From Hymenopellis radicata (lineage: Eukaryota; Basidiomycota; Agaricomycetes; Agaricales; Physalacriaceae), in contig JADNRX010000182.1 of assembly GCA_015501595.1 (NCBI GenBank), positions 43,031 through 107,030 of the forward strand: a DNA stretch of 64,000 nucleotides. Direction: 5' to 3'. This document shows, piece after piece, positions 1 to 12,041 of the stretch. Position 1 is the stretch's first letter; the number at the start of each line of letters is the position of its first letter. The notes beneath the pieces are model-generated. The model saw only the letters and a program-made list of their open reading frames with translations, searched no databases and was not told the DNA's origin. Made by a program: the position numbers and the translations under genes.

Positions 1-1371
1 TTGTATCCAGATCGCTTGGTCCCGACGTGATGCCTCTACTGACTGGACGGGGAGACATCGAGGTGCGTTTCGATGCCCAGCGCACGCTGTTTCATGCTAA
101 GGAGATGCAGGTTGACATGTGGCCGCATGATGACTCCTGTGATCGGACATGGCTTTTGGAACACGCCAAAGGCGCGTCTGGTATCCTCGTGATGGTGACC
201 GACAAGGTAAGTTGCGCGAATTCTCGCGTTGACAGATGCTTGAGTTCCCTATCAGGTAGATGCAGAGCTCCTTGACATCGGTAAGCATGGCCCCTCGTGA
301 ATGCTATCTTTCTTTGACATCCTCGCTACAGCTGGGCCTGCCCTTCGCGTAGTGTCCACGATGTCTGTCGGCTATGGTCAGTGATACACTGCCTGACATA
401 ACATCGTTCACATCCGTCTTCCAATAGAACATTTTGATACTTCAGAACTCTCTGAACGCGGTGTTCGTATGGGATACACCCCCGATGTTTTGACGGATGC
501 AGGTGCGAAAGCCTTCACGACTATCAAACGACTTGATTAATTCAAACTCCAGTTGCCGACCTCACTGTGATGCTGGCGCTCATGGCTGGCCGGAACGCTG
601 GACACACATTCAGTCTCGTCCAATCTGGCCAGGTCAGTTTTTCCTTTCTCTTTTCATCATATCACCGACAATGCACCAGTGGCCTCGTCTGCACTGGAGC
701 CCCTTCGCTTTCTGTGGTCCACAACTTTCTACTACTTCGACCTCTCCCGAACGCACCGTAGGCTTCCTCGGGTTTGGTCGGATCTCTCAGGCCACGCTCA
801 CGCGTCTGGTCGCATTTGGCGTTAATCACTGCATCTACTCTTCTCGATCCTCGTCCTCTCCCTCCGAGGCTCAAACGTCCCGTGATTCAGCCCTCCTTGA
901 GAGACTGCCTACGCTCCAATCCCTTACACCCGTCTCGATGGACACCCTTGCAAAGCAGAGCGATCTGCTCATCGTCCTGGCGCCGGGCGGTCCTGAGACT
1001 TATCACCTCATCGACGAGCCATTCCTAAAGAAAATGAAGAAAAACGCGGTTCTAGTGAACGCAGCGCGCGGAACACTGGTTGACTCGGATGCCCTGGCGA
1101 AGGCACTGAAAGAGGGATGGATCTGGGGTGCTGGTTTGGACGTCGTTGAAGGCGAGCCGAATGTTCCAGGAAATCATCCGTTGGTGAACGAACCGAGGTG
1201 AGGCAACCTTATTTTCTTGGAAAGTGAAGTATTGATAAGCGTAGATGTGTAACACTCCCCCATATTGGCAGCGCCACAATCGAGGCGAGGATTGGGATGG
1301 CTACACTGGCAGTCAACAACCTCCTTGGCGGTGTTCTGGGACAAGTGATGCCGGCGGAGCTGACTGTCTGA
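1..1371 (+). CDS. D-2-hydroxyacid dehydrogenase (glyoxylate/hydroxypyruvate reductase-like), 5' partial
   Basis: NAD(P)-dependent reductase of the D-isomer 2-hydroxyacid dehydrogenase family; relatives reduce glyoxylate and hydroxypyruvate. The gene is open at the left edge: the frame reads through base 1, so the true start lies outside. About seven short introns are visible, for example near 206-253, 279-330, 378-427, 632-678 and 1199-1244. The joined protein shows STMSVGYEHFD, a Rossmann glycine motif (GFLGFGRIS), NAARGTLVD with the substrate-binding arginine, the EGEP glutamate, and in the last exon LPHIGSAT with the catalytic histidine. It ends PAELTV at the stop at 1369-1371. All three catalytic-site residues expected of the family are present, so it looks functional. 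Which 2-oxoacid it prefers cannot be told from the sequence. Confidence 0.9.
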
Positions 1372-1755
1372 AAGTAGAACTAGAAGAGATATAGATTATC
1401 GCTTATGTATCGATGCACCTCCCTGCTTGACCACCACGACAACTGTACCTAAGTATGATTACACTGGCATCCTCTCCAGGGTTTTCACCGTTGGAGTGCT
1501 CGCAGTCGTTTTCGTTTCCGCCATCCCAACAATGCTGTCTCGTTCCCCAGCAAACGGCGGGTCGTATACGGGAATTCAAAAAAAAGAGACTCATCGTTTC
1601 ATGCGCCTTTATAGTAGATCTGCACTACTCGAAATCTAAATCAAAGAATAAACAATAAATACAGTACGTCAACGTCCCAAAATGAAAAATCCGGAGAAAT
1701 CAATAGTAGTTCCATAATGTCGTATTGGGAAAATTATACCATATCCACCGCACCA
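1372..1755. other. Intergenic, no supported gene
   Basis: The stretch between the converging dehydrogenase and kinase-like genes. A 70-codon frame at 1427-1639 has a hydrophobic stretch but starts only at TTG and resembles nothing known to me, so it is not called. The A+T-rich part around 1620-1740 fits overlapping 3' ends. Confidence 0.5.
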
Positions 1756-3013
1756 TCATGGGAGGGCGCGGGTCTTGCTCATGAGTCCCCATACGCGAGT
1801 GTATCTCCACAAGTCGTCCTTCGAGTATAGGAGCCTCTCTAGTTTATCTAGGCAGTCAGCTGCCGTAGGTCGTTCCCTTGGATTCGGGCGCATCATTTCG
1901 TCCAAGAACGGACGGAATTCTTCTATACCCAGGTGGCCCCGCGAGTCGTCGCGCTAAACAAAAACTCAGACATGCAGTCGAAGATTGAATGTGACAGCTA
2001 CGTACATCGCATAGCTTGAGGAACGTGGCGCCGATGTTGTAGATGTCTAAGGGGAATGGATTGTATGAGGTTCCATGGGGTTCATTAAACTCGGGCGACG
2101 TCTTGATCTGGCAGCGCATGTCCGTTTCTACTGCTGCCTCTAGCCCGGCGGGGTATTCCTTGGTGCCCTCGAAATCTATTATATAATAGCGCACAAGATT
2201 TTCGGTTCGACAGCGCGGCACGGTTGTGAGGAAGGTGAAACCGTCGTCATTGCAGTCTGGGAGTGTAAAATGGTGGCCTTTCGGACAGACTTCGGTCGCA
2301 TCCATCATGAAGTTTAGCGAACATGCGTCTCTGGAGAGTGGGCTGTTAGACGTTTGGGAAGACAGTGAGAGGTAACCTACCCATGGGCGACGTTGCGTTC
2401 ATGCATGAAACGTATTCCCTTCATAGAGTTAGAAATGGAACGCAAAGACTAAAAGTGACGCACCTCTAGCACTTGATGCAGCGCATCTGCAAATTCTAAG
2501 CGACAATGAAATTTCGGACAGTCGAAGCGTTGTAAATAGGGCATGACCATGAAGCACTTCGCATGCTCCTCGCCTGGAACAGGAAATGAATCAAGCACTG
2601 GTACAGTGTGGTTCCTCGGATCCGCCAAAAGCTCTGGCGCTCCAAGACTCTGGGCAACGGCCAACTCTCGCGTCTTCAGCATCGTAATCTTTATGGCGAC
2701 TTTGCGTTTTGTGGATGTCTGTACGGCGTCGAGCACTCCGAATGCTGCCGTCTACGTAGAAGCAGTGAATAAAGCTGTTGGGAAGAGTATGAGAAAGACA
2801 TACAGTGCACGCGATCTCATCCTCGAATGTGAAGCCAAAATCTAGGCCCTCCAAGCGCGTTCGTGTGGGGATCCAATCCTTGTGGTACCGTGGCCTCAGT
2901 TCGTAGCCGCGTTCTTCCAAGTACTTTTGGTGTTTGACCCAGAAGAGCTCTGCTGCGGTGCGGGGTTGGACCTCCGATTGGCTCGAATCCGGCTCGTCAT
3001 ACCAGTCCGCCAT
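1756..3013 (-). CDS. Agaricomycete protein-kinase-like protein with degenerate catalytic motifs
   Basis: Single-domain kinase-fold protein of a type common in mushroom genomes. Exon 1 starts at ATG 3013 (MADWYDEPDSS) and has the usual N-terminal block with FWVKHQKYLEERGYELRPRY. Further exons give the ATP-lysine strand (KVAIKITML), the hinge (FMVMPYL), the catalytic loop and the C-lobe, ending KTRALP at the TGA 1756-1758. Introns were placed at about 2740-2800, 2417-2460, 2320-2379 and 1956-2006 from splice consensus and phase. The catalytic loop reads HERNVAHGDACSLNFMMD, so HRD has become HGD. The magnesium motif reads YYIIDFEG, so DFG is DFE. The C-terminal RPFLDEMMRPNPRERPTA motif is well kept. 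It may be a weak kinase or a pseudokinase; the substrate is unknown. Confidence 0.8.
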
Positions 3014-4428
3014 GAAGTGGTAAGGGTCGTAAGCGATAGGGAAAAGAGGGTCGTGTAGGTGAAGGAGCGTAGGTATGTGGTGGTATAAAACCCCTGTTTT
3101 TTCGGAAGACGTTGGTCCGCCCGGCTTCCTTTCTGTCGGTAACGGAAAGGACGTGTGTTTTGTCGCAAAAAATGGACGCGTAGAGTGTCTACCACGTTAC
3201 AGAAACTGCTCGCAGTTTTAGAACATGATCGTCAAGGAAAAGCTTAGCTAGGTGGCTGTGCTAAGCAAAGATCGTCCGGTCCTTGCCGCCGGCATCCGAC
3301 GCAGAGGGCCACTATTTCTTGGGATGTATATGTGATACGACGCCAATGCGCCCAATAACACCGTTCAGAAAACGTGCACTAGTGCCGCGCCGCCCTACTG
3401 TTGGTCCCAGCTGCAAGCAGATAGGAAGAAGAAAGGCAACCATTCAGGATCAGGATCGAAGCGTCTTGCTTTCCCTCTTCCACCCATAGGAGACTTCGCA
3501 TTGCTCGATTGTTGGTGTTTTCCACTTCTCCTTTCCGGTTAGTAACCGACGTATGTTTCTACAGCTCTAGGCCGTGATGCAGTCTCACCGACAAGTAAGT
3601 AATACGAAGGCTTAGATCATCGTTATTCATCGCAGCTTGAAATCGCTACTTCACGAGGATTCCCCAATGACATGAGCTACTCCTCATGTTTCTCAATTCT
3701 CATTTCGAGCTAGAACAAGCTGCTGTCTGGACGGAGCGGAAAACTTCATGGGGCTCTCATGCCTCATGAGCTTCCGTTCTCCGTCTATCCAGTGGGGACG
3801 ATCCCATTGTTGTTCGACTCCCTCTAGATAGAGGTGCTCCGGATCGTATTGCGTTTTGCAGCTAACTGCCTGGTGGGCTGCTGCGAGGCTAGGTGGTTGG
3901 ATGAGTCCGTCCAATATCAAGAGCGTACTTATCATTCTCAACCTCTCCCAAGGTTTGCTCCAAAGGCCTCCAGACGTACGACATGTCCAGCGCCACACGT
4001 GCGCCCACACGGTAAATTGCTTGTGTCCGATCCAGTTCACCTGGAAGCACGGCTCTTTATGCAGCCGAAACGCTTCTAGTCTTTTGGAGTGTACTATGCC
4101 GCTATTCCTCCGTTCTTCGCGGTGCTCTCTGTCTCTCAGACTTCGTAGTCGACCATACTTCGCGCTCCACGCGTTACCACTGACATTCTGTGATTGCTGG
4201 TTCTGCTGGACAATCATTGAAGAATCAGTGCCAGGGGACACGAGACCTGCTCGTTATTTGTTCCTCGCTTACTGCGTCCTTCATAATCCCCTAATCTATC
4301 CCCACTTCAAAGAGACATTCGTCACGAGTACAAAGTTTCTACCTCATCGGAGGCTTCTGAAGTCAGTCTATATCCCCCCAACGTAGTATAAAGTGTGCCT
4401 TCATCCCGCAGATCTTTCAGTATACACG
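3014..4428. other. No confidently supported gene; unassigned frames
   Basis: Long overlapping frames exist on both strands (minus 3693-4241, 182 codons; plus 3856-4386, 176 codons). Neither resembles a family I know, and they shadow each other. The minus frame has a low-complexity start and no recognisable domain. The region may hold a decayed gene. The last 50 bases are the core promoter of the next gene. Confidence 0.35.
4387..4392 (+). promoter_or_regulatory. TATA box of the DPBB gene
   Basis: TATAAA 37 bases upstream of the ATG at 4429, in a position that fits a core promoter for the short secreted-protein gene. Confidence 0.5.
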
Positions 4429-4889
4429 ATGTTTACGCCAATGCTCCTTACCCTTGTCTTTGCATTTCTCCCAGCAGCCCTCAGCGGTCAAGGTACGCCA
4501 CGTATGCTCTTCTGGTATCTGCTGTCCTTACTGTTTTGGCGCCTATAAGTCGCGACATGGTACAACCCCGGAAACGGAAACAAGGGCGCATGCGGCGTGT
4601 ACAGTCAAGATTTCGAGCTCGTGGTCGCCGTTCCTGCCTGGGCCTACAAGCAACATTCTAGTTGCTGGAAGCGGGTCAACATTCAGCGTAACTGCATTCC
4701 TTTTTACGTCACGCAGTCTTGTCGATGTAACATGCCCTCCAAATAGACGGTGGCTCCTCCATTCAGGCGACCGTGGTTGACCTGTGTCCTAGTTGTGAAC
4801 CTGGCCACGTTGACCTGTCTCCTGGGGCGTTTAAGAGGCTTGCATCGTTGGCGGAGGGGGAGATACCTATCACTTGGGCGCTGATGTGA
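4429..4889 (+). CDS. Small secreted RlpA-like double-psi beta-barrel (DPBB) protein
   Basis: Three exons (4429-4492, 4550-4687, 4747-4889) join in phase to 114 codons. Exon 1 encodes a signal peptide (MFTPMLLTLVFAFLPAALS). The mature part starts with ATWYNPGNGNKGACG, followed by DFELVVAVP, then ATVVDLCPSC and VDLSPGAFKRLA. This is the ordered motif set of the barwin/expansin/RlpA-type barrel found in many secreted fungal proteins. The conserved aspartates (VVDLCP and VDLSP) and the cysteines of CPSC are present. Such proteins are extracellular and are proposed to act on, or bind, wall polysaccharides; enzyme activity is unproven in most fungal members. The protein has no extra domain, as is common for fungal single-domain DPBB proteins. 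Confidence 0.85.
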
Positions 4890-6014
4890 AATTGGCAAAC
4901 CATATACCTTACTTATAGTATCGTATCAATCGCCTCTAAGTTTCAGCACTCGTAGTAGACCGCAAGATGTCGGCATTTCCTGCACACCGTCCCCCCAGTA
5001 GGTGTCGGGCGATATGTACATAGAATCAGCTGCATGATCGCATCTTACACTTCAATCGAGAAAACCTCTAAACTGCAGGTAACCAAGAGCATCACCCCGC
5101 ACGCTCGTAGGTACCGAACAAGTCGGAGGGTGGATCAGTGAAGTGACGTCACAGGACTATTAGTATTCTTGCTTCCTCCCCTCACTCAGACGAACGACCC
5201 CATCTCACCCGACCGTCACTTCATGCTCCCGATTATCACGGTGCTGGGAGTTTCTTTCGTCGATATCCCGCAATATGTGCATCGTTTAACTCCAGTGCTA
5301 ATCATATCTGCTTTTAAACGCAAACCTCGTCGCGTAAGTAGTCTCCACTGGATCCAAAATTGTCCTGGTGATAGCGGGTTTGTGGGCTCCAGCTTCATGC
5401 GTACTCTACGCTTCTCGTCCTGGGCGTCTGATTGCCCCACTTAGCTGCCATTGAACGTGATCACGAGTTAAAGAGCCGAGACTGATGGGGGACAGCGGGT
5501 CTCTGAAAACGGGGAAGATTCTTTCTGGTGCCGCACCATAAATTCACGTCTCTCGAGGTCTCTCGGGAATGTGAGGTGGAACTTCAAGGAAGTCTTTTTA
5601 CGGATTTGATTTGATTCATTTAGCTTCCCAGGATCAGCCGCCGTGCCGACCATTCTCTCGGCGTCCGGCGGCAACGTACCAACCACCGAGGCAACGACCA
5701 TCGGTCTCGATCACACCGGTCCCAGAGTTGCTAGGGTAGGTCGGTGCACTCCACCGACCGTGGTCGCATTGAGACTGATGAAGCCCGAGCAGTACACTTC
5801 TCCGCAGCTGGTCATGCAGGGAATTCGACATTAGAATAGATTGGCGAATCTGGCGGGACGTACTCCGGATCTGTAGGCGGGTAACACGCGCAATTTCAAT
5901 AGGTCTGTGATGATAACACAGATCTAATCATGAACACATATGTCTCTTTCAGGGCTCAGGTCTTCCTTCGGTCATTTCTCTTTCCTACCCCCACCACCGT
6001 CTGTCTTTCGCATA
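4890..6014. other. Intergenic, no supported gene
   Basis: Frames up to about 90 codons occur on both strands (for example plus 5643-5834 and minus 5468-5701 and 5634-5831), but none shows a recognisable domain or a consistent exon chain. The last hundred bases are T/C-rich and fit a fungal promoter and 5' leader for the membrane protein at 6015. Confidence 0.4.
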
Positions 6015-7936
6015 ATGTCGACGTCGTTGCTCGCTCTTCCCCCGGACGTGACCATCGACAACACGCTCGGCGCCGTCCTGGTTGGCTTCGCAGTAGCGTG
6101 TTGTGTATATGGCATTCTCATTACCCAAGTTTTCTCGTACTTCTCGCGGTATCCATTAGATCGTTTGGTGTATAAATTTCTGGTGCGTTGGCCGCATTTC
6201 CTCTATGTCCCCACTCACTGTATTTTAGGTCCTTTTGATTCTGTACGTGTTCAAGCCTTAGGCGCGATGATGGCCCTCATCGACCAGAACAGGGTACTGG
6301 AGACTGCCGACCAAGCTCTTATAGGGCACATCATCTACTATTATTCAATATCGAACTTTGCCAACTTTATTGTCCTGCTGCAAGCATCAGTGACATGGTA
6401 CGCCCTCCATCCGCTGGATTTCCTCAACACTTACTTTTCCCAGGTCCTTCATTGTGTGTCCTCATTCGTCTTCTCTTCCACGCGCTCAACATTCCTCTTC
6501 TCCAGTTACAACAAACTATTGGGGTAAGTCCACCATTATGGGATACTGTCGGCCGTCCTAACGTCGCGTCCACTATGCCTTTAGGCAATCGTCGGGGCTA
6601 TTGTGAAAACGTACGGGCGCCATATTATTCCGTGTTCCGGATCAACTGAGCATTCGCACCCCAGATCCTTCGCGCTACGCGTATGGCGATGTGAGTGCCT
6701 CTCATATTGAGACCGTCGGAGGTGGCAGGCTAACGACGCTGGACCCGCAGTTAGTGAAAAGAATATCTGGGTTACAGGTTTCATAGTACGTAATTTCTTG
6801 GACGAGCGAAGAATCATACTCATCAGCATCAGATTGCACTAACTTACGGGCAACTTGGTGCGTCCTTCGCACTCTTTCAGAGTCATAAAAGTCTGACTGT
6901 TGGAATCAGGTCTCGCCATGGGTATGTGGTTGATGTATACACTGTAGTTCTCAACGCCTCATCGCATTGCACATAGCCTTTACCATCAAAGCGTACGTCG
7001 CCCGTATACCTATTCTCCTTGAATGTGACCTTCGACGTAGTTTCGCGCTTCCCGGTGTCTTTCAAGTAGTCCATCTTCGGGTCGGTTCAATCAATCCATC
7101 TTCACGGTGTTCTTCACAGTTACTCTATAGACGCTGGGAACGACAGCTCTGGGCGTTGGCGTGCTTACAGATCTTGTAACCGCCTTGTCCCTCACCTACT
7201 TCCTGAACAGACTACGAACTGGGTATCGTCAGTACGTGCTCAGATCCGACATATATCCAGGATTACTGACGGAGCAACGCTCAGATCGGACACATTAGTG
7301 AACAGTCTTGTGCGCTATGCTATCAACACGGGCGCGTTCACGGGGTACGCTCTCCTCGTGCTCTACCACACTAATTTGACGCCTTGGTTACACTTCCAGT
7401 GCCATTAGTGTGACTACACTAGCTCTTGTGAGTTGCTTTCTCCGGTTCGATACCACGGCCTTAACGGCGTTGTCGTCGCAGTACAACATCATGCCGAACA
7501 ACCTGATTTTCATCGCGTGCTTCTTTGTATTAAGCAAGTGTAAGTCTCGTCCCTCGCCTCCCCGACGGCGAGCTAATCGCATTATCAGTATACGCAATAT
7601 CCTTCATGGCGACGTGAGCATTTTTTTCTCCCGCGGCCACTGCTGAAGCTCAATCGCCCATTCAGATTAAACACTCGGCGGATCGTACGCGGACAAGGTA
7701 CGGATAAACAGGGAACCACCACGAATAATACCAACATGTTCCATCTGGGCACGCGTATGCCTAGCATGGGTCCCGTGGACATGGGCTCGTGGCGGGACGT
7801 CGACCATGGAGGAAGTGGAAGTGATCAGAAGGTCGGTTGCTAGGGTAACGTTCTCCAGGATTTGAGAGTCACCGTTTCGCAGGGCTCACAAAATGAAGAA
7901 TTTCCGATGAATTCCTTCTATAGACCACCGAAGTGA
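6015..7936 (+). CDS. Seven-transmembrane DUF6534-type membrane protein
   Basis: A highly split gene with about 18 short introns. The exons join in phase from ATG 6015 to TGA 7934-7936. The protein begins MSTSLLALPPDVTIDNTLGA, then VLVGFAVACCVYGILITQVF (helix 1), YFSRYPLDRLVYK, a second helix ending DQALIGHIIYYYS, NFANFIVLLQASVTW, AIVGAIVK, VRWRLSEK-like and NIWVTGFI, a long helix with GVGVLTDLVTALSLTYFLNR, RTGSDTLVNSLVRYAINTGAF, and YNIMPNNLIFIACFFVLSKLY. The order of these blocks is that of the DUF6534 family, an integral membrane family greatly expanded in agaricomycetes with no assigned function. The tail (RRIVRGQGTDKQG, NMFHLGTRMPSMG) is hydrophilic and probably cytoplasmic. I see no frame break. 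Confidence 0.85.
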
Positions 7937-8607
7937 GTGTTCCAGCTGCGCTCATTGATTGATGCTGAACCACATTGGCATAAGCAGACTGCGATATGAG
8001 GAGGGTATTGCCATATAGTGATGAGTCTCAGTCTTGGTGCGAGCGCCACTTAGGTATAATTGTAGTTTTAGTTTCTGTCTTTACTGTATCGTTCTATCGT
8101 GTAGACACTGCTCTTCCTGTGCGGCTTTATAGCATTCCGAAATAATTCGTTCCTTTGCCTTCTCGACCGGCCATTTTCCAACTCAAGCACGCGGACTTGA
8201 GCCGAGATGAGGACCGTCGCTACTTTAACGTAACAATTCGGAGGCAGTAGGACTCCTTCCAGTCACCTCGGCACAGAGATAACAGCCAGCCTGCTATGCC
8301 AGTGAACTTGTACGAGGGCTACAACAAGTTAGCTTCCTGATTCGCGTACGCCACACCCGCCCCGCCCATTAAGTCGTTCAATCCCCAATTCGGCGATTTC
8401 AGTACTGAAAGAACGCTGACAGTTCCTCCCGCCGTACTCTGTCATCAGTGGCGCTGTCGGACTTCGGAAGAAGGTACAGGAATCCACTTTCGGGAGTGGC
8501 GTGTTGGTGCCGAACGCGTGAGCTCTAAGTCGCTGTAAACATGATGCATCGTTTCATTGAATGAGAAACATGCGATTGATCATGATACAAAACGAGATAA
8601 CGTAAGG
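7937..8607. other. Intergenic, no gene seen
   Basis: About 670 bases without an open frame above background or a repeat I can define. It separates the DUF6534 gene from the convergent kinase remnant. Confidence 0.5.
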
Positions 8608-9406
8608 CTACAGTAGGAAGCAAGTAGGAAGTAAAAATACAGTGTTTGGCATGCCATCGATGAGAGCTATGATTATGTTTCGCGCGTCGGAGGAAATGTG
8701 ATCTTCATCTACCCAATCTATCTCCAACTGCGGGGCAGATATAGTTATACGAGCGGTAGAAGAAGTGGTTTCAGCTGTAGTAATCGGCTCTACTGTAGAA
8801 GGGGCAGGTAACAGCTTTGGGGGCAATCCAGTAAGCATCTCGAAGACGACCTTTCCTAATTCATGGAGGTCAGAATTCGTCTGAAGACATGGCGTCAACG
8901 AACGAAGAGAACAGGCGTAAACTTAAGCGCACTGTTTTCGATATCTCCTGTCTAGATCCGAGGCGCTTCGCCTCGAATAACCCTTGGACCTTGATGTTTC
9001 ATCGGAGAAGAGGCGGATATTCTTCAAGTTCAGGTTTGCCAAATAGATATGTATTTTAAAATGGCGTTACCGCAGCGCGTTTCAAGAGATCCCGAAGTGA
9101 TCCCCCATGCGCGTAGTCCATAACCATGTAGATGTACGTAGTATCTTGGAATGCACTCCACAGACCAACGATGAACGGATTGTCTCCTCGCAGTGCTTTA
9201 AGCAGAAACACCTCGTCATTTGTCGCTTCAACATGCCCAAGCGGTACAAGAGCAGCCTTTCTGAATCCACGAACTGCATAGAAGCGTTTATTCAAACGAG
9301 AGCGAACTTTGAAGTTAAGACTCGTTGGCAACAGAGTACGACTGGCCGAGATAGATTCCAGTTCCAGTGGCTTTGAGAGGGACGAGATCTGGTAGCTTGT
9401 GCCCAA
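8608..9406 (-). pseudogene. Degenerate AGC-like protein kinase (pseudokinase or pseudogene)
   Basis: The 5' exon (minus 9406-9056) carries an N-lobe: VRSRLNKRFYAVRGFRKAAL, then NPFIVGLWSAFQDTTYIYMV and DYAHGGSLRDLL, which is the AGC-kinase hinge pattern. The ATP-binding lysine of the usual YAMK/YAVK motif is arginine (YAVRG). A later exon (minus 8898-8608) has NSDLHELGKVVFEMLTGLPP, matching the C-lobe helix after the activation segment. Between them (8900-9055) only a scrap (LNLKNIRLFSDE) can be read where the HRD and DFG motifs should be, and I cannot find those motifs. The lost lysine and missing catalytic loop argue that it does not phosphorylate. It could be a pseudokinase gene with introns I misplaced. 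Confidence 0.5.
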
Positions 9407-10742
9407 ATATCGTAGGTGTTGGCGTTTCCCGAAGGCATTTGTCTTCGAGGATTGGTGGGAGACGAGGGAACCGAGACAGCCGTGTCCTCACCATCTAGGT
9501 ATCGCAGTTATACGCCGTGAGGACCTTGTTCAGTGTTTAGAAGGAAATCTGGATGAGGTAAGATCACCAATCCAATGCACTGGCGACATGCTGGATGGAA
9601 CGGAGTCGGAACAGTGTTCCGCGATCACGATGGATATCAGTCGATGCGCAGAGGCGGTCCGACGTGATCCCAGCTAGCAGGAGAGATGATATAGTTGCGA
9701 ACAAGCGGGAGGTAATAGTTTTCCAACGTTCGGAATCCAGTCAAGCGCGATGGTAGCAAACGTGATAGGGAAACGTGACCATAGGTTCGATTACCGGGCC
9801 GCGTCCCGGCTTCCACTCCCATCATTACGGGCGCGGCGCAGAGACGACTCTTTGTCCTGGCGAAAGCTGATATTTTTTCTAAGAAGGCGTGTACCCTTCA
9901 TTCTGACTTTTGTGTCTTCTCTGACATAACCTCGTTCAGAATTTCCCATTTGTCAGAGCTGGAACGTTGCATGGCCGCACTGCATGCTGGGATAGCTGCC
10001 CAAGCATCTCGAAGCACTGCCTGGTGGATACGTGGAATGCGTTCTTCCTAACTACTTCTCACCACGGCTTCCCGTGTCCCGACACCCATTGAGGGCAGGC
10101 CGATCTCGTGGCACTGGTACGTATAGACTTCTTCTTATCAATAATCATCATCGTGAACGCGCGTTGAAGGGCTGCAATACAGCCATACACCTTTTTCGGA
10201 CTCTAAGATGAATCGTATTCGCTGATCACTCGTTATGTCTGTCATGTACTACTAGATTGGGACATACTAACGCTCCCACAGGTATGGAATACTATGTGCC
10301 TTCTTATCTGCATCTTGCTGTTCGACTGACGCACTCGCCGCAGTCAGCTGTGTAGCTATCATGGGACTGATCTTCCGATATGAAGGAATCTTCGGGTAAG
10401 GAAGCTTCTGGCAGTTGACGGTGGCTGAATTGAACAGCTCTTCCACCGCCACTGCGAACTCTTATTGACGCCCAGCATGCCTGTGAATCACTGAATGCCT
10501 TCCCTTTAGCATTCTCTCCACATACTGCGAAGAGTCCATCGCAGCATGGGCTAGAGGTGGAGACCACGGACGAGGCCCCGAGTCCCCGGACCGTCACAAA
10601 ATAGCAATCCTCGAGATCTCGTGGAGGCGCTACATCGGACCCTGTTATCGGTACCCGTCAATAATGCAAGTATTTGGCGTCTGTGCTTGCATTATGTGTT
10701 GATCATCTATGACAGAGTTGTGACTGTGGACGCCTTCTGAGA
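9407..10742. other. No confidently supported gene
   Basis: Short frames only (minus 9637-9825, 10267-10452 and 10304-10597; plus 9399-9677). Some splice-like signals occur, for example GTACGT near 10119, but no chain of exons gives a protein I recognise. It could include 5' exons of the kinase remnant or another decayed gene. Confidence 0.35.
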
Positions 10743-11640
10743 ATGGCGTCGGACCTCGTGCCGACTAGCGCACTCAATAACACTTCCGGTGCATGGTCGG
10801 ATGAGGATTGTTATTGCTTAGCGGTCATAGACGAGTGGGTTCTCACCTTACATCAAGTCGTTATAAACCATAAAGACTTCAACAGTATCTACCGGAAGAT
10901 TGAACCCCACCATGCCGCGTCCAAGCGTCTACCGAAATTTCCGAAATTGTTTCGCAATCGAGCCATATGCTCTCTTCTGCCCCGGCAGTCTGCAGTCATG
11001 CAAGATATGCTGGCAGATCTACATGCTAGGCCGGGTTCGCCACGTATCGCTCCCTCTGACTACCTTCCTGCATCGACGCCTCCTTCAACCCCTTTAGCAC
11101 CTTCCTCGCCCGATCCGAATACCAATTCACCACATTTGCTCCTCGAATATACACGTGTCGTCTCATCTTGGATGGCCGCCGCAATGCAGACAGTGCCAGT
11201 CATGTCAAACTTCTCTGGTATTCCGCAGGCCTTGGCTTTCGTCGCAGAAGGAATTCAGGTTCGGTCCATTTGTTGCGCTTTCATTTCCGCCAACTCAGAT
11301 GTCTTTTCGGTAGAACCGCACGCGTACGGACGAAATGTTACGTGATACTGAGGCCTGGATATCGTCCTACGGTGCAATGAATAGACATCTGCTATCCCCC
11401 CAGATCCGGAGGTATGTGTTCAAGGTAGCTTCCTTCACTTTCGTACTCAATCGTGGATCGACTCTAGTCTGATTACCTACTTGCAAGAAATCATTAATAC
11501 TGTTAAATCGCGGAGCCCCTTATCCCGATTCTTCTTGGCCCGACAGGATCAGCAGCTCCTCGCTGACGGAGCTGTGCAGCTTGAACGCGCCACCCAAGTC
11601 CAGATAGTGAGTACTTCGCCCGATCCTACCGTCGTAGTTC
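10743..11640 (+). CDS. MLKL-N-terminal-like helical-domain protein (partly resolved gene model)
   Basis: Exon 1 from ATG 10743 encodes an all-helical stretch with a Pro/Ser-rich insert (PASTPPSTPLAPSSPDPN) and then LLLEYTRVVSSWMAAAMQTV and ALAFVAEGIQ. After short introns a further exon near 11470-11610 gives SLITYLQEIINTVKSRSPLS and RFFLARQDQQLLADGAVQLE. The pattern of a helix with a VPV-type turn, AEGIQ, then a YLxxI..RS.LSRF block followed by a regular amphipathic helix matches the fungal MLKL N-terminal four-helix domain, which in NLR-like proteins acts at membranes or in cell-death signalling. The boundary between exons 1 and 2 and the 3' end are uncertain: a frame continues to about 11924 after a possible splice at 11609. 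No nucleotide-binding or repeat domain follows, so it may be a stand-alone helical protein. Confidence 0.4.
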
Positions 11641-11954
11641 TCCTATACTTCTTCCACTAGCTCTCTGAGATTATTTACCTTCGGCAAATAGCCTTCTCAA
11701 TTTGCGCAATGGCTTTTTTTCATATGACTGAGGCATGCCCACAGGGATGCTTGGGGGGTCGCATGGTTCTGCAATGGCGGCTTGTTTGCATGCCTCGCCC
11801 CCATAATCGCTGTGACGCGGATGTCCGCACCCTCTTTTGGGGGTGGACGGAAATGTCTACTTCATCAGGAGCAGGCCCAGGCCCGCGCCTGACGGGACCT
11901 TCCAGCCGGGAGGCAGTCGTCTAGAAGAGTTATTGTCCAGGTTTGCTTTGCGTT

Positions 11955-12023
11955 GATAAGAAGTATTGAAGTTGTACGCAGTGTGAGTCGCCGACTCAGT
12001 GTTTGACTTCAATATCTCTTATC
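11955..12023. repeat. Inverted repeat with almost no loop
   Basis: The left arm (11955-11972, gataagaagtattgaagt) pairs with the right arm (12006-12023, acttcaatatctcttatc) with one slip, and the inner part continues to AGTCG/CCGACT at the centre, giving an imperfect stem of about 30 bp. Confidence 0.6.
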
Positions 12024-12041
12024 GCACGCCGACGACAGACA

